The position numbers and the translations under genes were made by a program. Below are positions 33,699 to 43,207 of a stretch of DNA of 64,000 nucleotides, piece after piece; position 1 is the first letter of the stretch; every line of letters starts with the position of its first letter. This DNA comes from Verrucomicrobiaceae bacterium (GTDB lineage Bacteria; Verrucomicrobiota; Verrucomicrobiia; Verrucomicrobiales; Akkermansiaceae): contig JAIXQH010000051.1 in assembly GCA_027484055.1 (NCBI GenBank), positions 306,321 through 370,320 on the forward strand, given 5' to 3'. The notes under the pieces were generated by a model. The model worked only from the letters and a program-made list of their open reading frames with translations. It searched no databases and had not been told where the DNA came from.

Positions 33699-33795
33699 GT
33701 AAGTCACTATCATTTAGGCCATGAAGCCAACCCCATTCAAAAAAATCTCGACCAACACTTTTTCCCCGCGAATAAATTGGCGTGACTCATTCTAC
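33699..33795 (+). repeat. Copy B of the dispersed leader-like repeat
   Basis: See copy A at 20570. It starts TAAGTCACT, carries an ATG at 33721 and reads MKPTPFKKISTNTF before running on out of any known gene. It precedes a small membrane-protein gene, just as copy A precedes a small secreted-protein gene. Confidence 0.5.
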
Positions 33796-33811
33796 GGTGC
33801 AGCAATCAATT

Positions 33812-34171
33812 ATGAAAGCCATAATCAAAGTGCTGACGTTCGTGATCGCCGGCCTCGTGATTGCAATCTTCTTATTCATTGTAACGATTCATTACTTTCG
33901 TGAGAGTTCTAAAATCGAAATCACTCGCGTCGTATCAGATATACCTCCTGGAACGCAGCTCTCGAGTGCAATCGCTAAACTTGGGAAGCCAAATCAAGTT
34001 TATGAAGATGAGGCAAGCATCAAGAATCATTCCTCTGGAAAGAACACCGAATTCTATTCAGATTGTAATTTGTATATGTTCGTTCATGACGCTGTTCCTT
34101 ATCGCTGGATATTAATTTATACGGATAAAGATTCGATCAGGGTTAAGCGCGCTGACTGGGTAGATATGTAA
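33812..34171 (+). CDS. Small membrane-anchored protein of unknown function
   Basis: 119 residues from ATG at 33812. One N-terminal membrane segment (VLTFVIAGLVIAIFLFIVTIHYF) and an extracytoplasmic part with SDIPPGTQLSSAIAKLGKPNQVYEDE, a pattern like SmpA/OmlA-type 'G-x-x-x-x-x-V-x-x-x-x-G-x-P' folds seen in outer-membrane-assembly lipoproteins and many small hypotheticals. The end YRWILIYTDKDSIRVKRADW completes two strands. The gene at 20688 shares this loose pattern. Function unknown. Confidence 0.6.
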   Translation: MKAIIKVLTFVIAGLVIAIFLFIVTIHYFRESSKIEITRVVSDIPPGTQLSSAIAKLGKPNQVYEDEASIKNHSSGKNTEFYSDCNLYMFVHDAVPYRWILIYTDKDSIRVKRADWVDM

Positions 34172-34247
34172 AACAAGTCACTGCAGTTAACCCCCAGCTT
34201 CAGCTCCGCAGATTTTACGACCGTCCACCCAAATTACTACCAGTAAT

Positions 34248-35261
34248 TCAGGGGCTTGCTGCCGCGCCAGTTGATGCATGGACGTTCATTTCCCAGCGGT
34301 CGGCAGGCGTGAGCACCGTGCGGGCGGCGGGGCTTTTAAGCCAAGTGAGTGCGGCTGGATTGCCCATGAGCTCGGCGTCCCAGAAGGCGGTGCTGAGGGC
34401 GAGGATGGCTTGGTGGTAGCGATTATCCTTGGTGGAGGAGCCGCTGGATACGCGTTCGCCGAAGCTCATGTGGGTGGCTTGATCGAAGACGACCTGCCAG
34501 GCTTCCGCTTGTTTCAAGTGGGGAAAAACATTCAAGCGGTCCGCGGCGCTGGTGTTGCCAATGGGGCTTGTATCTAGGGTGCCAGTCATGAGGAGGCAGG
34601 GAATCTTGATCGGAGCGAAGGCCTTGGCGGGATCGCCCGCTTTGGGTGGACTGGGGCTCATCATGAGCGCGGCTCTGAGGCGTGGCTCGGCGAAGGAGCG
34701 CTGGCCGGCGAGGACGGTTTGCCCGGAGAGCGCCTGAGTGGTGACGGCGCCGAAGGAGTGCCCGGACATGCCGATTTTTTTCAAATCCAGCCGAGCGTGC
34801 AGCGGGTGGGAGGGATCGGCATTCCAACGGGTGAGGGTGTCAATCACGGCGGGGATGTCTTGGACACGGAGGATGAGATTTTCACCAGAGGCAGCGGCAC
34901 TCATGGCAGCTATGCGCTGGGCGGCGGCGGTGTTTTTCCAAACGGCTTCGTCGCTGCCGGGGTGTTGCACGAAGACGACGAAGTAGCCGCGCTTGGCCCA
35001 GTGCTGACCGAGGTAGGGGTTGTTGTCACAAGAGACGCCGAGGCCGTGGGAATAGAAGACGACGGGTGCGGGCTGGGTGGACTCGGGGAAATAGATCCGC
35101 AGCGGCAGGACGCGCTCTCGTTTGGCATCCGTCACCTCGAAGGTCTGCAAGCGGAGTTCGTGGTCGGTGACGGCCAGGGGATTATACTCCGCGGGCGCGG
35201 CCCGGAGAAGGCTCACCAAGGCGAGGGCGGTGAAGGCATAGCGCAGCATCGATGTGGCCAT
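34248..35261 (-). CDS. Secreted alpha/beta hydrolase (dienelactone-hydrolase/acetylhydrolase type)
   Basis: 337 residues. Signal peptide about 1-22. Then LRIYFPESTQPAPVVFYSHGLGVSCDNNPYLGQHWAKRGYFVVFVQHPGSDE, the oxyanion-side HG and the helix typical of dienelactone-hydrolase-like or PAF-acetylhydrolase-like enzymes, the nucleophile elbow IGMSGHSFGAVTT (GxSxG), and a later CLLMTGTLDTSPIG with the acid Asp. A catalytic His lies in DQATHMSFG near 265. It lies 53 bp behind the sugar kinase on the same strand. Substrate unknown. Confidence 0.8.
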   Translation of the reverse strand: MATSMLRYAFTALALVSLLRAAPAEYNPLAVTDHELRLQTFEVTDAKRERVLPLRIYFPESTQPAPVVFYSHGLGVSCDNNPYLGQHWAKRGYFVVFVQHPGSDEAVWKNTAAAQRIAAMSAAASGENLILRVQDIPAVIDTLTRWNADPSHPLHARLDLKKIGMSGHSFGAVTTQALSGQTVLAGQRSFAEPRLRAALMMSPSPPKAGDPAKAFAPIKIPCLLMTGTLDTSPIGNTSAADRLNVFPHLKQAEAWQVVFDQATHMSFGERVSSGSSTKDNRYHQAILALSTAFWDAELMGNPAALTWLKSPAARTVLTPADRWEMNVHASTGAAASP

Positions 35262-35314
35262 GCCCCAGTAACCCCGCGAACCGTGATTTGGTTGCGGGGT
35301 TGGGAACGTGGCCC

Positions 35315-36412
35315 TTAGCGGACGACGCGTGCGCCGCCGCCGGAGATTTGTTTTTCCACTTCCTTGCGAGTGGCCATGGAGGTGTCGCCGGGGGTGGTGG
35401 AGGCGAGCGCACCGTGGGCGGCACCGTATTCGACGGCTTTCTGAGCGTCGTTGAACTCCATGAAGCCGAACTGGAGGCCGGAGGCAAATGAGTCACCGCC
35501 GCCGACGCGGTCGAGGATTTCGAGGCCGGGGTATTTCCGGGATTCGTGGAAGACGCCGTCGTGCCAAAGGATGGCGGACCAGTCGTTGACGGTGGCGGTG
35601 ATGACGCCACGAAGGGTGGTGGCGGCGACCTTGAAGTTGGGGAATTCCTTCACCGCGCTCTCGATCATGGCCTTAAAGGCGTCCAGCTCGATGGCGGATT
35701 TCGTGTGGTCCGCGCCCTTGACCTCGAAGCCGAGGGAGGCGGTGAAGTCTTCTTCGTTGCCGATCATGACGTCCACGTATTTCGCGATTTCACGGTTCAC
35801 TTCTTGCGCCTTGGCAAGGCCGCCGATGGTTTTCCAGAGTGATGGACGGTAGTTTAAATCGTAAGAAACGATGGTGCCGTGGCGATTTGCTGCCTTCACG
35901 GCTTCCACGGTGAGGGCAGCGGTGGACTCGGAAAGCGCGGCGTAAATGCCACCAGTGTGAAACCAGCGGACGCCGAGGGTGCCGAAGATATGGTCCCAAT
36001 CGACATCGCCCGGCTTGAGCTGGGAGGCGGCGGTGTTCCCCCGGTCGGGATTGCCCACCGCGCCGCGCACGCCGAAGCCGCGCTCGGTGAAATTCAGGCC
36101 ATTTCTCACGTTGCGGCCGATGCCGTCGTCCTCGCGCCACTGGATGAAGTCGGTGGCGACGCCGCCTTGCATGATGAAGTCTTCGATGAGGTGGCCCACT
36201 TCGTTATCGACGAAGGCGGTGACCACGGCGGTCTTGTAGCCGAAGCATTTCCGGAGGCCGCGTGAGGTGTTGTATTCGCCGCCGCCTTCCCATGCTTGGA
36301 AATGGCGGGCGGTGCGGATGCGGCCTTCACCGGGATCGAGGCGGAGCATGACCTCGCCGAGTGAGAGTTGATCGAAGGCGCATTGGGACTTTGGCTTGAT
36401 GGTCAGTGACAT
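35315..36412 (-). CDS. kdgK: PfkB-family sugar kinase, probably 2-dehydro-3-deoxygluconate kinase
   Basis: 365 residues. LGEVMLRLDPGEGRIRTARHFQAWEGGGEYNTSRGLRKCFG is the N-terminal substrate-side pattern of KdgK-like members, and the C-terminal RVGGGDSFASGLQFG carries the catalytic Asp in GGGD (the usual GAGD). The family phosphorylates 2-keto-3-deoxygluconate in hexuronate breakdown; the N-terminal pattern suggests this group but other sugar acids are possible. No other hexuronate genes are adjacent. Possible operon with the alpha/beta hydrolase downstream. Confidence 0.8.
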   Translation of the reverse strand: MSLTIKPKSQCAFDQLSLGEVMLRLDPGEGRIRTARHFQAWEGGGEYNTSRGLRKCFGYKTAVVTAFVDNEVGHLIEDFIMQGGVATDFIQWREDDGIGRNVRNGLNFTERGFGVRGAVGNPDRGNTAASQLKPGDVDWDHIFGTLGVRWFHTGGIYAALSESTAALTVEAVKAANRHGTIVSYDLNYRPSLWKTIGGLAKAQEVNREIAKYVDVMIGNEEDFTASLGFEVKGADHTKSAIELDAFKAMIESAVKEFPNFKVAATTLRGVITATVNDWSAILWHDGVFHESRKYPGLEILDRVGGGDSFASGLQFGFMEFNDAQKAVEYGAAHGALASTTPGDTSMATRKEVEKQISGGGARVVR

Positions 36413-36482
36413 GAGAGCTTTTAGTGTGTGGTTGTGGAAAGAGTCTAGGGCGGCGGGCGCAGCGGTGTAAAGCTCAGGAGTT

Positions 36483-37655
36483 CTAGAGCTTAGGGATGGC
36501 CTGTTCGAGCCAACGACGTTTCAAGGCTTCCGCTCGAGTGAGTGCCGACTCGGTGGTTTTCCCGAGGAAGTTGGCGTGGCCCATTTTGCGTCTGCCCCGT
36601 GCGTGGCGTTTGCCGTAGAGGTGGAGGCTGGTTTCCCCGTCTTGGAAAAGGGGTAACCAATCAGGCGGGGTGGTCTCATCTGGCCAGAAGTCGCCGAGTA
36701 AATTCAGCATCACCACCGGGCTGAGTAGGCGGGTGGAGCCAAGCGGCAGGCCGATGACGGCACGCAGCTGCTGGGCGAATTGGGAAGTGACACAGGCGTC
36801 TAGGGTGTGATGGCCGGAATTGTGAGGGCGTGGAGCCATTTCGTTGACCAGCAGGGTACCGTCCGTTTTTAAGAAAAACTCCACCCCGAGGATGCCTCGG
36901 TAGTCGAGTGCTTCTGCGACGCGGCGGGCGATGGCGCCGGCCTCTAGGGCCACGGCGGGCGAGACTCGGGCGGGAACGATGGAGACATCTAAAATCCGGT
37001 GTCGATGACGATTTTCCGCAGGGTCGTAGGTGACGATACTGCCATCGGCACCACGGGCGATCATCACGGAGAGCTCCTTTTCAAAAGGAACCCATGCCTC
37101 AAGCACGGCGCGTGGGGACTCGAATGCGGCCCAGATTTCATCAGCGTCTTCGTGCCCTTCGAGCTTGATTTGGCCTTTTCCATCGTAACCGAAATCCGCC
37201 GTTTTCAAGACACCCGGGCCGTCCAGCTCCTTCATGGCCGCAGCGAGGTCTGCTGCGTTGTCGATGACGGCAAACCAAGTGTGCGGAATCTGATGCTGGC
37301 GGAGAAATTTTTTCTCCCGTTCGCGGTTTTGGCAAATGGAGATGGCGCTGGGCGACGGATGCAGGCCGGTCCGGCGCGCCACGGCTTCCAGGGTCTCGCG
37401 GGGGATGTTTTCAAACTCGATGGTGGAAACGGTGACTCTGCTGCAAAAGTCTTCCAAGGCGATGGGGTCGCTGAAGGGTAGATCGATGACTTCGTCCGCC
37501 ACTTCCACGGCAGGTGCTTCGAGTCCACCCGTCCAGATTACCGTGCGGATGCCCATGCGACGCGCGGCGAGGGCGATCATCCGGCCAAGTTGGCCACCGC
37601 CGATGACACCGACGACGCAGTGGGGAGGGTGGAGCGGGAGAGAAGAAGCGGGCAT
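36483..37655 (-). CDS. purK: 5-(carboxyamino)imidazole ribonucleotide synthase PurK
   Basis: 390 residues from the ATG at 37655 (a TTG at 37676 would overlap the end of purE). ATP-grasp fold: [22 protein letters not shown] near the N-terminus, [72 protein letters not shown]-like signature (FAQQ here). The enzyme carboxylates aminoimidazole ribonucleotide using ATP and bicarbonate, before PurE. The start follows the purE stop by four bases, so the pair is an operon. Confidence 0.95.
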   Translation of the reverse strand: [390 protein letters not shown]

Positions 37656-37659
37656 GAAG

Positions 37660-38166
37660 TCAGTCAATGGGATCAAGAGGGGGAAGCGTGGCAGATTTCA
37701 CCGATTCATTCTGAGCAGCACGGAATGCGGCAAGCTTCGTGGCGAGAGCGGGGTCGTGGTTCGCGAGCATGGCCACGGCGAACAGCGCGGCATTGATCGC
37801 CCCGGCCTTACCGATCGCGAAAGTGGCGGTGGGAATGCCGGCGGGCATTTGAACGATGGAGAGCAAAGAATCCACGCCTTGGAGGGCCTTCGATTCCACA
37901 GGCACGCCGAGCACTGGCAAGTCGGTGATGGCGGCGGTCATGCCTGGTAAATGGGCGGCCCCGCCAGCTCCGGCGATGATGCATTGCAGACCCCGCCCGC
38001 GTGCAGCACTGGCGTAGGAGACCAACTTGTCAGGTGTCCGGTGGGCGCTGACGACTTCCGACTCCCAGCTGACGCCGAAATCGCGCAAGGTCCGGGCGGC
38101 GTGCTCCATGGTCGGCCAATCCGAAGTACTTCCCATAATAATGCCGACATGAGGCGCTGCGTTCAT
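37660..38166 (-). CDS. purE: N5-carboxyaminoimidazole ribonucleotide mutase PurE
   Basis: 168 residues from the ATG at 38166. Diagnostic: [17 protein letters not shown] (5-21), SAHRTPDKL (about 40-48), [14 protein letters not shown] and [32 protein letters not shown]. It rearranges N5-CAIR to 4-carboxy-AIR in purine synthesis, working with the PurK encoded right after it. The upstream in-frame start at 38202 adds residues with no match and was not used. Confidence 0.96.
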   Translation of the reverse strand: MNAAPHVGIIMGSTSDWPTMEHAARTLRDFGVSWESEVVSAHRTPDKLVSYASAARGRGLQCIIAGAGGAAHLPGMTAAITDLPVLGVPVESKALQGVDSLLSIVQMPAGIPTATFAIGKAGAINAALFAVAMLANHDPALATKLAAFRAAQNESVKSATLPPLDPID

Positions 38167-38277
38167 GGTGTGCAGAGTGGAGAGCCAGGAACGAAGCGTC
38201 AATACGCACCTTGCTGGACCCCATTTTCACAAGGAATGTTCGCTTGACGATGGCTCTGATAATTCTATACCAGAGTC

Positions 38278-40221
38278 ATGAAATCCCTTTATATCGCACT
38301 ATTACCGCTCGCGATTTTCGTGGATCAAGGGCCCTTGCGAGCTGGCTGTGTCGCGCCTGAAACGGAGAGCAGCAGCTTCGACGCGACTCCCGTGGTGGGT
38401 CAGTTCCTCGTCCTAGCGGCCGAGCCATTAACCGCTCAGGATCAAACGATTCAAACCCGCGTGAGCTTGCAGTTGCAGGAACGATTCAAGGGTGAAGTGC
38501 CCGCAGAACTTGAAATCATCACGCCAGGCGGGTGCGTCGTTGGCTTAACTGAAGTACGGTCAGATTCGATGGTTCTGAAGCCCGGAGAGTCCTACGTTTT
38601 GCAACTAAAAAAAACTCAAGCCGGTCTCTGGACGGCTCATCCTTATCACGCGTTCCAGATGCGGGAAAATCAGCAAGATGTCCGAAAGTTTTTCCGAAAC
38701 CGTGCCCGCGGTCCCCGTCCAAAGCTCGTCTCAGCCTCCGGGTCTGCGCCGGCTGTGGGAACCGATCAAGGCGCATCGGTGGTGCCGGGTTCAGTCGTCG
38801 GTTATTATTCGTCTGGTGGCTCACCGACCCGCTTCACGGCCTGTGACTCAGACGAGCCGATTCCTTACCTGCTCGACATCGACCCGACCAAGCTTCCTGC
38901 CTCCATATCGCGGGAAACTGCCATCGCGGCGGTGACCGAGGCGCTGGCAGCATGGTCAGCTTCGACGTCTCTGAAGTTTCGTTTCGATGGATTTCAGAGC
39001 TTTGGCGCGGCAGCCAGTACGATCACGACGCAGGATCGTCGGATAAGAATTCAGCTCCACGACAACTTCGATGCGATTAATGCGGTAGGCATCAATGGCA
39101 TCGGTGGTGGTGGGTTTTTATTTTCTTCGTCGTCATTTACCGGCGGAAGAGTGGTGAACCAAGGGTTTCAAGAGCGAGTTTACAGTTATGTCGTGATCGA
39201 AAGCGCGGCTAACTCTCGTTTTAATAATAGCTTGGTGAATTTTAAACGTGTTCTCACTCATGAAATCGGTCATGCGCTGGGACTGGCGCACTCGAGTGAA
39301 GATCCAGATGAACCAGATACGACGCTGAAGTCGGCGACAATGTTCTTCACCGCAGCTGACAACTCGGCTGGAGCCACGATTCAAGCGTATGATCTGGGCC
39401 GGATTCTGATCGGCTATCCCCTGAACACGCCCCCTGTTTCCATCGACCGGACTTTCGTCGCGATATCGACTTCAAATTACAATTCACTCCCTCAAAACAC
39501 GATCGGGGTAAATCGTCTCCAACTTCGTGCTTATGACCGACAGGGTACGGCCTTGACGGCTACTCTAGTGCCAAGCACCACCACCCCGGCTGTCACGAAC
39601 ACCACCTCCATCAACGGAACCTTTTCTATTACGACGACACCAGCGCTAGGGACGACTCTTTTCTATCTGCCCAAGGGTAATTACGCCGATAGTAATCCCA
39701 AACTCACCGATACCCAAATCGAAGCGGGAAACTACTTGGATCAAGCCATTATCCAGTTCAGTGATGGGGTGAATCTGAGTAAACCCATGAGATGCGTCGT
39801 AGTCGCCTTTGCCAATGATACGACCCCCGCTGATGGGTTGCCAAATGCGTGGATGACGGCGAATTTTGGAACGACAGCGGTCGGTTCTACGAGCAACGCG
39901 ACGACTAGAAGGCGCTTAGCCGATTCCGATCCAGATTTAGACGGGTTGACCAACCGCACGGAATTCATGTTGGGCACCAGTCCCATTGTGGCGAATTCCA
40001 TGCCCAAACTAACGATGAGCTCGACTGGTCAGTTGAGTTTCACTCCTCTGCGCTTCATGCCTTACGTCATTGAGTCCTCCGCCACGTTGGCTCCGAATTC
40101 TTGGACTTTCCGTGGCGTCCGGACTTCATTTTCAACTGGACCCGTGACGGCGAACTTCATGGCAAATAACGGCCCAACAAAGGAATTTTACCGAGTATCA
40201 TTCTCGCAAGTTGCCCCGTGA
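38278..40221 (+). CDS. Secreted metzincin-type metalloprotease with a calcium-type repeat tail
   Basis: 647 residues with a signal peptide (about 1-22). The zinc site HEIGHALGLAH is at 328-338 (the HExxHxxGxxH of metzincins/matrixins); a Met in TMFFTAAD about 25 residues on could be the Met-turn. The N-terminal 150 residues are unassigned. The C-terminus has DSDPDLDGLTNRTEFMLGTSP, which is a thrombospondin-type-3 or EF-hand-like calcium loop common in Verrucomicrobia secreted proteins, followed by a beta-rich end that may be a sorting or adhesion module. The gene is divergent from purE across a 111-bp gap. Confidence 0.8.
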   Translation: MKSLYIALLPLAIFVDQGPLRAGCVAPETESSSFDATPVVGQFLVLAAEPLTAQDQTIQTRVSLQLQERFKGEVPAELEIITPGGCVVGLTEVRSDSMVLKPGESYVLQLKKTQAGLWTAHPYHAFQMRENQQDVRKFFRNRARGPRPKLVSASGSAPAVGTDQGASVVPGSVVGYYSSGGSPTRFTACDSDEPIPYLLDIDPTKLPASISRETAIAAVTEALAAWSASTSLKFRFDGFQSFGAAASTITTQDRRIRIQLHDNFDAINAVGINGIGGGGFLFSSSSFTGGRVVNQGFQERVYSYVVIESAANSRFNNSLVNFKRVLTHEIGHALGLAHSSEDPDEPDTTLKSATMFFTAADNSAGATIQAYDLGRILIGYPLNTPPVSIDRTFVAISTSNYNSLPQNTIGVNRLQLRAYDRQGTALTATLVPSTTTPAVTNTTSINGTFSITTTPALGTTLFYLPKGNYADSNPKLTDTQIEAGNYLDQAIIQFSDGVNLSKPMRCVVVAFANDTTPADGLPNAWMTANFGTTAVGSTSNATTRRRLADSDPDLDGLTNRTEFMLGTSPIVANSMPKLTMSSTGQLSFTPLRFMPYVIESSATLAPNSWTFRGVRTSFSTGPVTANFMANNGPTKEFYRVSFSQVAP

Positions 40222-40226
40222 GGGTT

Positions 40227-41498
40227 TCACTCCACCACGGCCTCGGCGCGGGGAATGGCGCGGGGAACCTCAGGCTCCACCGGCATGGCCTTGGGAACGG
40301 ATGTGGGGGTCGATGTGGTCGGGGGCTCTTCCACGGGTAAAGCACGGGCGGGCGGGGCGAGGTCCTCAAGTGGTATTGCGCGTTTCGGTTTCACCAAGAT
40401 CCCTTCGGACTCGTGGTTTTCCGGCACCTCCGAGGCGCGCGGTGGCTGAATCTTCAATTGGTCCGCCGTGGGAGGTGTTTTTCTCATGCGGATTTCCACG
40501 CGGCGATTTCCCGCTTGTTCTTCTGCCGTGCCGGTCACGATGAGCGGGGCACTTCTGCCGAAGCCACGGGTGCTGATCTTGGTGGCGTCCAAGCGCATGG
40601 ATTTCACGAGGTAGGCTTTGACCGCTTCCGCGCGTTGGATGGAGAGTTTTAAGTTAAAATCATCGCCACCGACGAGGTCGGTGTGCCCTTCGATCCAGCA
40701 GTAAAGCTCAGGGTTGCGGTCCATGAGTAGGCCCAGCTTCATGAGGCCGACTTTAGCGCTTTCGCGAAGCTGGGTGCTGTTGAATTCAAAGAGAAGATCG
40801 CTAGGGAGCATGGTCTTCGCACCGAGCAGTAGGTTTTGCGGTAGCGAGAGCATGGAGTCGAGCGAGGCCATGCCATCAAGTGTGCCATTCTCCACCTTAC
40901 CGTTCGCGCCTTGTTTGATGAGATTATCGGTGAATTTTCCGAATTCCTGATCCTCTGCTTGGACGGTCCCGGGATCGACGGTGAGCTGGCCGATAGCGGC
41001 GGGCTTGATGGTTTCTGGGAGGCGGCCTATTTCTGGGAGATCCGCCGCGATATCGAAGCCGGAGGAAAGATCCAGCGCTATGGTAGCAGGGCTGCCTTCT
41101 TTCGCGGGATTTTGATTGCTCAAGGCAAATACCGCCTCGTTTACCGCGGGTTTGATATCGATTTCCTGGTCCTTGGGTAGTTTCGCCAGCACGTCGATTT
41201 CTTCTAATAGCGAAGCGCTATCTCGGGCGGGCTGGGTGATGACTTCATCTGGAGCGACGGGCTCGAAATCTTCTGGGCGGACTTCAACTTGACGGATATC
41301 GACCGAGCGGGTGCTAAGTTCTTGTGCCTCTTCGAATTGGAAGGCGATTTTCAAGCGGTCTAGGCTGAAAAAGACCGCGACATGAAGGAGGATGGAGACC
41401 AACATCGCCACCGTAGCCCACCAGCCGAGGCGGTCCGGCCCCGGTAAGCGTGAGCCCCTTCCGGCTCGTGATTCGTTCCATGAGTAACTATTGGCCAC
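40227..41498 (-). CDS. OmpA-family protein with an N-terminal membrane anchor
   Basis: 423 residues. One membrane segment at about 28-48 (WATVAMLVSILLHVAVFFSL) like TonB or MotB anchors, a long acidic, Pro-rich linker, then an OmpA-type peptidoglycan-binding domain: LLFEFNSTQLRESAKVGL (about 235-252), IEGHTDLVGGDDFNLKLSIQRAEAV and ATKISTRGFGRSAPL with the Asp and Arg that bind diaminopimelate. The final 80 residues are Pro/Glu rich with repeated AIP or PR(A)IP and look unstructured. It ties the inner membrane to the cell wall. Confidence 0.82.
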   Translation of the reverse strand: MANSYSWNESRAGRGSRLPGPDRLGWWATVAMLVSILLHVAVFFSLDRLKIAFQFEEAQELSTRSVDIRQVEVRPEDFEPVAPDEVITQPARDSASLLEEIDVLAKLPKDQEIDIKPAVNEAVFALSNQNPAKEGSPATIALDLSSGFDIAADLPEIGRLPETIKPAAIGQLTVDPGTVQAEDQEFGKFTDNLIKQGANGKVENGTLDGMASLDSMLSLPQNLLLGAKTMLPSDLLFEFNSTQLRESAKVGLMKLGLLMDRNPELYCWIEGHTDLVGGDDFNLKLSIQRAEAVKAYLVKSMRLDATKISTRGFGRSAPLIVTGTAEEQAGNRRVEIRMRKTPPTADQLKIQPPRASEVPENHESEGILVKPKRAIPLEDLAPPARALPVEEPPTTSTPTSVPKAMPVEPEVPRAIPRAEAVVE

Positions 41499-41598
41499 GC
41501 GCGAAGCTACTCCATTTCTAATTGGCTGGCAATCATGAGTAATTCTGCTACACAGCGCTTTGGCGAGATGCCGCTAATTTTAACCAAACTCCCAACTT

Positions 41599-41826
41599 AT
41601 GGCTGCGAAAAAAGCTGCAAAGAAAAAAGCTGTGTCTGATGTGTCTGAGCCGAAGGCACCGCGCAAAACCGCTCCGAAAAAAGTGGCCGTGAAAACCGCC
41701 GCCCGGCCATCAATCGATGCGATCGCGCGTGCGGCGTATTTGAACTACCGCCGCCGAGTGGAGCAGGGCTTGCCGGGGGATGCCCATGGCGATTGGCTAG
41801 AAGCGGAACGGCAGGCGCTGGAGTGA
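41599..41826 (+). CDS. Small basic DUF2934-like protein
   Basis: 75 residues. A Lys/Ala/Pro-rich histone-H1-like N-terminus (MAAKKAAKKKAVSDVSEPKAPRK...) is followed by IDAIARAAYLNYRRRVEQGLPGDAHGDWLEAERQAL, which fits DUF2934 (IA-x-x-AY-x-Y-x-x-R...G...DWL-x-AE). The highly basic head suggests nucleic-acid binding. It is followed by hom, which starts about 55 bp on. Confidence 0.75.
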   Translation: MAAKKAAKKKAVSDVSEPKAPRKTAPKKVAVKTAARPSIDAIARAAYLNYRRRVEQGLPGDAHGDWLEAERQALE

Positions 41827-41881
41827 TTTTTTCACCTCTTACGGCTTGGACAGTGCCCGAAACGCCGCCACAGTCCGCCGC

Positions 41882-43207
41882 GTGAACCACTGCAAATCAC
41901 TTGGCATCGGCTTGGCCGGCTTCGGAACCGTCGGCTCTGGCGTTTGGAACATTTTAGAACGGAACGGCAACTTAATTACCGGCCGCACCGGCGGCGGAGT
42001 GACTTTGCACATGGCGAAGATCCTTGTGCGCGATCTCACAAAAGCTCGCGCCACCACGGCGGAAGTTGCCCCCGAGCATTTCACCACGGACTGGCGGGAA
42101 CTCGTCGCAGACCCAGCAGTAGACATCGTCGTCGAACTCATCGGCGGGACGACCGATGCCTTTGAAATCGTCGCCGCCGCGCTACGCGCCAAAAAACCCG
42201 TCGTTACGGGAAACAAGGCCCTGCTCGCCGAGCGTGGGGTTGAGCTGTTCGCCATTTCCCGTGAGATGGACACCCCGATTCATTTCGAGGCCGCCGTCGC
42301 GGGTGGGATTCCGATTATCCGTACCGTGCAGGACTCGTTCATTGGCAACCGGATCCACTCATTTTCTGGCATCATCAACGGTACTTCCAATTACATCCTC
42401 GGACGCATGACCGACGCCGGGTTGACCTTCGAGGAAGCGCTCGGTGAAGCTCAAGCCCTCGGCTATGCAGAAGCGGACCCAGCGCTAGACGTCAATGGCT
42501 GGGACGCGGCGCACAAGGCGATCCTGCTCGCCACGCTTGCTTACGGATTCCCCATCGACCCCGCGAGCATTCACGTTTCTGGCATCGAGCAAGTCCGTCC
42601 GACAGACATCGCCTTTGCCAAAAATCTCGGCTATGCGGTGAAACTGCTCGCCGTCATCCGCGAGCACGCAGACGCCTCCGTCGAGCTCCGCATCCAGCCG
42701 TCTTTCATCGCCCAGACGAATATTCTCGCCTCGGTCCACGGCGTGTTTAACGCCGTCGCTGTCCATGGTGATGCTGCTGGTGAGTCGCTCTTTTACGGCC
42801 GCGGCGCCGGCCAAGATCCGACGGCCTCCTCGGTGGTGGCGGATCTGGTTGAAGCAGCTCGCTCCTTGGAAAAATCGACTGGCCACCGTGGGTTTTTGCC
42901 CTACGTGGAAAGTGGCACGATCATGCCCGTAGGTGACACTTCGACAGCGTATTATGTGCGTTTCGACGTGACTGACCGGCCCGGAGTCGTCGCGGAAATC
43001 GCACGTGTGCTTGCGGATCACCGCATTGGGATTTCTGGCACTCACTCGCCGGTGAATCCTGCGAACCCCGACGCCGAATTCTGCGACATGGTCTTCCTAC
43101 TCCACACCTGCCCGTTTGGGATTCTGCAAACCGCTCTCACCGACATCGAAGCGCTCGACTGCATCAACAGCACGCCAGTGGTCTTCCGAATCGAAAACCT
43201 CGGATGA
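41882..43207 (+). CDS. hom: Homoserine dehydrogenase (with C-terminal ACT domain)
   Basis: About 441 residues using the GTG at 41882 (a TTG at 41846 would add 12 residues). Rossmann motif GLAGFGTVGSGVW, then NKALLAERG, the GGIPIIRTVQDSFIGNRIHSFSGIINGTSNYIL signature, EALGEAQALGYAEADPALDVNGWDAAHK, and a C-terminal ACT domain from about 350 (RFDVTDRPGVVAEIARVLADHRIGI). It reduces aspartate semialdehyde to homoserine for threonine and methionine; the ACT domain may bind threonine. It is convergent with the DUF1287 gene. Confidence 0.94.
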   Translation: MNHCKSLGIGLAGFGTVGSGVWNILERNGNLITGRTGGGVTLHMAKILVRDLTKARATTAEVAPEHFTTDWRELVADPAVDIVVELIGGTTDAFEIVAAALRAKKPVVTGNKALLAERGVELFAISREMDTPIHFEAAVAGGIPIIRTVQDSFIGNRIHSFSGIINGTSNYILGRMTDAGLTFEEALGEAQALGYAEADPALDVNGWDAAHKAILLATLAYGFPIDPASIHVSGIEQVRPTDIAFAKNLGYAVKLLAVIREHADASVELRIQPSFIAQTNILASVHGVFNAVAVHGDAAGESLFYGRGAGQDPTASSVVADLVEAARSLEKSTGHRGFLPYVESGTIMPVGDTSTAYYVRFDVTDRPGVVAEIARVLADHRIGISGTHSPVNPANPDAEFCDMVFLLHTCPFGILQTALTDIEALDCINSTPVVFRIENLG

